Made by a program: the position numbers and the translations under genes. The notes under the pieces are model-generated. The model made no database searches. It saw nothing but the letters and a program-made list of their open reading frames with translations, and had not been told where the DNA came from. Positions 14,261-18,616 of a stretch of 18,616 nucleotides of DNA are shown one piece after another. Each line of letters begins with the position of its first letter. Positions within the stretch are counted from its first letter, which is position 1. Source of the stretch: Phycisphaerales bacterium (GTDB taxonomy: Bacteria > Planctomycetota > Phycisphaerae > Phycisphaerales > SM1A02); contig JAQWRC010000145.1 of the NCBI GenBank assembly GCA_029243925.1, forward strand, positions 1 to 18,616, given 5' to 3'.

Positions 14261-15442
14261 ATGGCAAAGAAGACAACAAAAAAGAAGACGGGCAAGAAGA
14301 CTGCCAAGAAGAAGGCTTCCAGTTCGAAGCGAAGTGGTGCCGTCAGCAAAGAACGCGACAAGGTGACATGCACCAAGATCGAAGCCATGGCGACAAGTGT
14401 CGCCAAGTCAAGCCTGGCAATGAAAGAGCCCCACGTCGAGATTCCGATCAGATCGGTCTCGAACATGAAGTACAACGCGAAAAAACGCATCCTCGAAATG
14501 GGAACGAATACGCAGCGTCGCGAACTCTTCAACGTCGGCCAGGCCCGGAAGTTCATGCAGATGCTGCTTGTCGGCAAGGGATGCAAGGATTTGATTGCAG
14601 CCGAGAAGACACTCAGTCTTCGTGGCATGTACTACATGTCACTGCACACCATCGAGGGGACCACTGAAAAAACGTTCAATGAACAGAGTGAATCGGACGG
14701 CATTCTCGAAGATCTCGAGGTCACGATCGACGGCCTTCGGGAAGAACTCCATGTCTTCGCGAAGAAACGCGGCACCATGGTCGGCAACATCACCGTGGTC
14801 GACAATGGCGATGAAATCAACTGTCGTCGCATGGGGACCGGCGGGTACGCCATCCCAAGCATCTGCGAACCAAGTGTCATTCAATTCAAGGAATGCACAG
14901 CCGACTTCATCCTTCATGTCGAGAAGGACACGGTCTGGAGCCGCTTCAACGAAGATCGATTCTGGGAAACACACAACTGCATTCTGACCGAAGGTTCCGG
15001 ACAACCACCCCGAGGCGTGCGGCGCATGCTCCACAGGATGCACAAGGAACTGGGCATCCCCGTCTATTGCCTGCTCGATTGTGACCCGTGGGGGCACTAC
15101 ATCTACAGCGTCATCAAACAGGGATCGATCAATCTTGCGTTCGAAAGTCAACGCATGGCGATACCCGATGCGAAATTCATCGGCATCCGATCTGAGGATT
15201 ACGACCGGTGCAAATTGTCCAACGATGTAAAGATCGCACTCAATGAGCGTGACATCACACGAGCAAAACAGATCATGGACTACCCGTGGTTCGCGGACAA
15301 GAAACCATGGAAGAAGGAAATCAAGACCATGCTCGCCAATGGTTTCAAGATGGAGGTGGAGTCCTTGATTACCAAGGACATCTCCTACGTTTCCGAAGTC
15401 TACGTGCCGGAACGCTTGGCGCAAGGCGATTTTCTGGACTGA
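14261..15442 (+). CDS. top6A: DNA topoisomerase VI subunit A (Spo11-like catalytic subunit)
   Basis: The A subunit makes the double-strand break through a tyrosine and passes another duplex, relaxing or decatenating DNA together with the B subunit. The 393-residue protein has a Spo11/TopVIA winged-helix motif SLRGMYYMS (residues 119-127), with Y125 as the expected catalytic tyrosine. A TOPRIM domain has E221 in VEKDTVW and D273/D275 in LLDCDPWGHYIYS for magnesium binding. All key residues are therefore present. The first 25 residues are almost entirely K, T, S and A (MAKKTTKKKTGKKTAKKK), unlike most TopVIA proteins. The gene follows top6B in the same operon after 17 bases, with GGTGG as a possible Shine-Dalgarno. 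A separate promoter for the next gene lies just downstream. Confidence 0.96.
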   Translation: MAKKTTKKKTGKKTAKKKASSSKRSGAVSKERDKVTCTKIEAMATSVAKSSLAMKEPHVEIPIRSVSNMKYNAKKRILEMGTNTQRRELFNVGQARKFMQMLLVGKGCKDLIAAEKTLSLRGMYYMSLHTIEGTTEKTFNEQSESDGILEDLEVTIDGLREELHVFAKKRGTMVGNITVVDNGDEINCRRMGTGGYAIPSICEPSVIQFKECTADFILHVEKDTVWSRFNEDRFWETHNCILTEGSGQPPRGVRRMLHRMHKELGIPVYCLLDCDPWGHYIYSVIKQGSINLAFESQRMAIPDAKFIGIRSEDYDRCKLSNDVKIALNERDITRAKQIMDYPWFADKKPWKKEIKTMLANGFKMEVESLITKDISYVSEVYVPERLAQGDFLD

Positions 15443-15465
15443 ATCGCATGCAACGCTGCGTGCGG

Positions 15466-15493
15466 TTGACCCATGTTCGCCAAGTGCTACACT
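15466..15493 (+). promoter_or_regulatory. Probable sigma-70-type promoter for the ANTAR regulator
   Basis: TTGACC (15466-15471; five of six consensus positions) and TACACT (15488-15493; four of six) are 16 bases apart. Transcription would begin near 15500, leaving about 50 bases before the regulator start. It lies in the 109-base gap after top6A. This is the best promoter match in the window. Confidence 0.5.
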
Positions 15494-15551
15494 CGAGAAT
15501 CCGGTCCACGGCGCGACCAGGAGATGGCCCCAAGACACGGGAATGTGAACC

Positions 15552-16166
15552 ATGATCATGCGCGAAGGCAACGCTCCTCCCGACAAGCCCACGACCATAC
15601 TCATCGCAGACGATGAGCACCTTGTCGCCGAAGGCATGAAGAATCATCTTGAAGAACTTGGCTTCAAGGTCATCGGACCTGCCGGCGATGGGCATGAAGC
15701 CATGGATCTCTGCACCAAATTTCATCCTGACATGGCCGTGATGGACATCCAGATGCCCGATGTGGACGGCATCGAAGCTGCTGACCGCATCTTTACCGAG
15801 CACGCCATCCCAGTCGTCATGTTCTCTGCGTATTCCGATTCCACATACGTTGAATCGAGCGCGGAAGCCGGGGTGTTTGGCTACATACTCAAGCCGGTGA
15901 CACGCGATCAACTGCGGGTCGGCATCAATATCGCCTGGAGCCGCTATCTGAGTTGGGCCGAGCAGAATATCGAGATTGAAGAACTCAAGGAACGGCTTGA
16001 TCAACGAAGAATCATCGAGCAGGCGAAATGGATTCTGGTCAAGCGCAAAGGCGTCGAAGAGCCTGAAGCCATGAAGATGCTGCAGAAGCAGGCTCGCAAC
16101 AATCGCAAGACGCTCATTGAAGTTGCCAATGCAGTCGTGGAATCAGACAGTCTGCTTGGCGACTAA
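15552..16166 (+). CDS. Response regulator with receiver and ANTAR RNA-binding domain
   Basis: The protein is a two-component response regulator whose output is an ANTAR domain, a family that binds paired RNA hairpins and prevents transcription termination (as AmiR and EutV do). The receiver covers about residues 14-130 with acidic D20 and D21, phospho-acceptor D65 in MDIQMPDVDG, S92 and K114 in LKP. The ANTAR domain covers about 143-198 (IEELKERLDQRRIIEQAKWI and onward). Length (204) matches typical receiver-ANTAR proteins. The ATG at 15558 is an alternative start. The gene has its own probable promoter after top6A. Its stop overlaps that of a histidine kinase gene on the other strand (shared CTAA, 16163-16166), so the kinase is an obvious candidate partner, though not proven. 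Confidence 0.93.
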   Translation: MIMREGNAPPDKPTTILIADDEHLVAEGMKNHLEELGFKVIGPAGDGHEAMDLCTKFHPDMAVMDIQMPDVDGIEAADRIFTEHAIPVVMFSAYSDSTYVESSAEAGVFGYILKPVTRDQLRVGINIAWSRYLSWAEQNIEIEELKERLDQRRIIEQAKWILVKRKGVEEPEAMKMLQKQARNNRKTLIEVANAVVESDSLLGD

Positions 16167-16996
16167 CGCAATGGAAGTGCAATGATGAAATCGCTGCCTT
16201 GGCCGGGCTGTGATTCCACTGTCAAACGGCCGCCATGCTCCTCGATGATGCGTCGAGATGTCGGCAAGCCAAGACCAGTCCCACCCTTCCGGCCTGATAC
16301 ATAGGGATGAAAGATCTCTTCCCGCATGTCGGCAGGCACGCCCGGACCCGTGTCGATCACGTGCATTCTCGCCGTTGAATCATCACACTCAATCTTCAGA
16401 ATAAGTTCATCATCAGATGTACCCGGGGCCGCTGCGCCGCGTTCATGCTGCATGACCTGCGTCGCGTTGATCATGAGATTCAGCAGTGCCTGCTTGAGCA
16501 GGCCTTCGTCCACCTGAACCGGCACCGGCGATGAGGGCGCGTCGAAGCGAAGCACCACGCCAGCCTGCTCACACTGGGGGTGGTAGAAATCAACGAGTTC
16601 ATCCATGATCACCCGCAGGTCAAATGGCTGCGGGTCGAGTCTGATCCGACCAGCGAATTCAAGAAAGTCACCCAGGATGTTGCCGAGCCGATCCACCTCG
16701 CGAGCCAACGCATCCACACGATGTGCAAGACGATCGCGTTCCGTTTGCGGAACATCCAATTGCACGAGGTCCTCGCGGAGCAACTGCGCGTTGAGCCCCA
16801 CCGTGGACAATGGATTCTTTATTTCATGCGCCAAGCCACTGGTCATTGAACCCAGCTCTGCAAGCCGCTGGGAATGACGAGCTTCACCTTCGGCTTCGCG
16901 GGCACGATGCACTGCACGTCTCAGAAGAACGAGCAGTACAGGCAGCGTACCCACGATGCCGATGGCGATTCCGAAAGCAAGCCAGAGCAGTTCCAT
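16163..16996 (-). CDS. Sensor histidine kinase, NtrB-like, with single N-terminal membrane segment
   Basis: This 277-residue kinase would autophosphorylate and pass phosphate to a response regulator. One hydrophobic segment (about residues 5-26) anchors it in the membrane. A short coil leads to the dimerisation domain with GLAHEIKNPLS and phosphorylated H57. The ATPase domain has N177 (LLNLMINATQ), DTGPG (215-219) and GTGLGL (239-244). There is no PAS, HAMP or sizeable periplasmic domain, so signal input is not evident. GAGGAG about 8 bases upstream is a strong Shine-Dalgarno for the start at 16996. It lies 46 bases downstream of pnp on the same strand and may share its transcript, and it is convergent with the ANTAR regulator. 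Confidence 0.93.
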   Translation of the reverse strand: MELLWLAFGIAIGIVGTLPVLLVLLRRAVHRAREAEGEARHSQRLAELGSMTSGLAHEIKNPLSTVGLNAQLLREDLVQLDVPQTERDRLAHRVDALAREVDRLGNILGDFLEFAGRIRLDPQPFDLRVIMDELVDFYHPQCEQAGVVLRFDAPSSPVPVQVDEGLLKQALLNLMINATQVMQHERGAAAPGTSDDELILKIECDDSTARMHVIDTGPGVPADMREEIFHPYVSGRKGGTGLGLPTSRRIIEEHGGRLTVESQPGQGSDFIIALPLR

Positions 16997-17042
16997 GTGT
17001 GGATCTCCTCGTTATCAGGCCAACTGCGGACAGAATCGGCGA

Positions 17043-18616
17043 TCACGCCTCGACGGTTTCCTCGGCCGGAGCTTCCAGCAACGCCTTGCGGGACAACTTG
17101 ATCCGACCACTGTCATCCACATTGATGACCTTGACCTTGATCATGTCGCCCACCTTGACGACGTCGCTGACATTCTTGACGAAGCCGTTGTCCAGTTCGG
17201 AGATGTGGCACATGCCATCCGTACCGGGAACAAGTTCGACGAACGCACCGAAGTCCTTGGTTGAAACAACCTTGCCTTCGAAGATGGTGCCGACCTTGAT
17301 CTCGGCACACAGTGCCTCGACTTCGGCGAGTGCCATCTTGCCGGCGGAACCGCCGGTAGCAGCGATCGTAACCGTGCCGTCGTTGTCGACATCGACCGTC
17401 GCACCGGTACGCTCCTGGATGCTCCGGATGGTCTTGCCACCAGGTCCAATGAGCTTGCCGATCTTGTCCGGGTCGATCATGATCTGGACGAGTTTCGGTG
17501 CAAATTCCGAAGTCTCTTCACGCGGCTTGGCGAGGATGCCTTCCATCGTCTCGATGATCTGCAGCCGTCCCTCGCGGGCTTGAGCGAAGATCGTCTTGAT
17601 TTCCTCGAACCACAGGCCGCGGGCCTTGAGGTCCAACTGGATGCCCGTGATTCCTTCGCGTGTACCCGAAACCTTGAAGTCCATGTCGCCGAAGAAATCC
17701 TCTTCGCCGATGATGTCGGTCACGTGCACGATCTTTCCGGAATCATCACTGAAACGACCAACCGAAATACCAGCACAGGTGTCCTTGATCGGAACGCCTG
17801 CATCCATCAGTGCAAGACAACCGCCACAGACGGAGGCCATTGATGATGAACCATTGGATTCGGTGATGTCACTGACAAGGCGGATGGTGTAGGGGAACTC
17901 TTCGAGATCCGGAAGGATGCCCATGAGCGAACGCTCGGCAAGAGCACCATGGCCGATTTCTCGACGACCAGGTCCCATGATTCGACCAGCTTCACCGACG
18001 CAGAACGGCGGGAAGTTGTAGTGCAGGTAGAACTTCTTGGCGTACTCGGGCATCAGGCCGTCGACGATCTGCTCGTCACGACCGGTTCCCAAAGCACAAG
18101 ACACGATGCTCTGTGTTTCACCACGCTGGAAGAGCGTCGAGCCGTGCGTATGAGCGAAGAGTGAGACTTCACCTTCGATCGGACGGATTTCCTTGAACTC
18201 ACGGCCATCGGCTCGAATGCCATCGCTGACGATCAAGGCACGTGTGACCTTCTTCTCGAGAGTTCGGAACGCTTCGCGGGCTGCGGAGCGATCTGCATCA
18301 TTCTTCTTGTGCTCTATGTAGGTGGCATCATCACTCGGCACGGGGAAGACTTCTTCCATCATGCGGGTGCGGAGTTCGCCGACCTTGTCGCCACGCTCGT
18401 GCTTGCGCTTGATCTGGCGAGCAACCTTCATCTCATCCTTGGCGAAGGCGATGACCTTCTCCATGACTTCCTCTGATGGAAGTGAAGATGATCCGGGGCG
18501 CTTCTCTGTCGCTCCGACCTTCTCCATGAGTTCAACCTGCATTTCCAGGATGGGCTTGATGCCCTCCTCGTAGCCGAACTCGATGGCCTTGAGCATCGCG
18601 TCATCATCAATCTCGG
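17043..18616 (-). CDS. pnp: Polyribonucleotide nucleotidyltransferase (PNPase), C-terminal part (5' end outside window)
   Basis: PNPase degrades RNA from the 3' end with phosphate, releasing nucleoside diphosphates, and can also add tails; it is a trimer and often part of the degradosome. The frame is open to the right edge (residues EIDDDA precede the internal Met at 18596), so the N-terminal RNase PH domain is missing here. About 523 residues are visible: the all-alpha linker domain, the second RNase PH domain with the active site TDIIGEEDFFGDMDFK (equivalents of E. coli D486 and D492), then a KH domain (IGKLIGPGGKTIRSIQ) and an S1 domain (VVSTKDFGAFVELVPG). The C-terminus ends shortly after S1 in an acidic tail. 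The downstream gene on the strand is the histidine kinase. Confidence 0.97.
   Translation of the reverse strand, partial: EIDDDAMLKAIEFGYEEGIKPILEMQVELMEKVGATEKRPGSSSLPSEEVMEKVIAFAKDEMKVARQIKRKHERGDKVGELRTRMMEEVFPVPSDDATYIEHKKNDADRSAAREAFRTLEKKVTRALIVSDGIRADGREFKEIRPIEGEVSLFAHTHGSTLFQRGETQSIVSCALGTGRDEQIVDGLMPEYAKKFYLHYNFPPFCVGEAGRIMGPGRREIGHGALAERSLMGILPDLEEFPYTIRLVSDITESNGSSSMASVCGGCLALMDAGVPIKDTCAGISVGRFSDDSGKIVHVTDIIGEEDFFGDMDFKVSGTREGITGIQLDLKARGLWFEEIKTIFAQAREGRLQIIETMEGILAKPREETSEFAPKLVQIMIDPDKIGKLIGPGGKTIRSIQERTGATVDVDNDGTVTIAATGGSAGKMALAEVEALCAEIKVGTIFEGKVVSTKDFGAFVELVPGTDGMCHISELDNGFVKNVSDVVKVGDMIKVKVINVDDSGRIKLSRKALLEAPAEETVEA

Noticed and set aside
14639..15637. 332-codon open frame on the minus strand
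   Set aside because: It lies almost entirely opposite top6A, has no recognisable protein features, and is explained by the codon pattern of the real gene.
1..18616. CRISPR array, insertion sequence, prophage, rRNA or tRNA genes
   Set aside because: No spaced direct repeats, transposase, integrase, att-like ends or RNA-gene signatures were seen; nearly all the sequence is occupied by core genes.

Overview
The window is a compact stretch of a GC-moderate bacterial chromosome that looks entirely like core genome. There is no sign of phage, insertion sequences, CRISPR or rRNA/tRNA genes. Sixteen protein genes are supported, two of them cut by the window edges (gyrB at the left, pnp at the right). 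The best guess at the organism is a planctomycete-like bacterium, possibly of the Phycisphaerae lineage. This is inferred from the style of several proteins: a sigma factor with an unusual N-terminus, a polyferredoxin-TPR fusion, lysine-rich tails, and a bacterial DNA topoisomerase VI. No phylogeny could be run.

Layout, left to right. The end of gyrB (+) meets dnaJ-queC (-), which share an ATGA overlap. tatC-tadA (+, again an ATGA overlap) meets a bifunctional-nuclease gene and truD (-). metK-rsmB (+, TGATG overlap), followed by a PTS EIIA gene with its own probable promoter and a palindromic operator candidate, meets a membrane polyferredoxin-TPR gene, a sigma-70 family gene and ndk (all -). 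Divergent from ndk are the two subunits of a type IIB topoisomerase, top6B and top6A (+), followed by an ANTAR response regulator (+) with a recognisable promoter. The regulator meets a histidine kinase gene and pnp (-).

Functional themes. RNA modification and decay is strongly represented: QueC, TadA, TruD, RsmB, PNPase, and an RNA-binding ANTAR regulator. DNA topology is handled by gyrase and topoisomerase VI. The remaining genes serve methyl-donor supply (MetK), protein export (TatC), folding (DnaJ/CbpA type), nucleotide balance (Ndk) and membrane redox chemistry.

The most notable points are four. First, there is a complete Topo VI pair in a bacterial genome that also has gyrase, with lysine-rich tails on both subunits. 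Second, all four convergent gene junctions have stop codons that overlap or nearly abut. Third, there are palindromes at probable promoters of metK and the EIIA gene, and a terminator-like hairpin upstream of top6B. Fourth, several proteins deviate from their families: a large insertion in TatC, an altered SAM motif in RsmB, and a ferredoxin cluster with only three cysteines. I did not find a convincing wholly new multi-gene system; the Topo VI module is the strongest candidate for follow-up.
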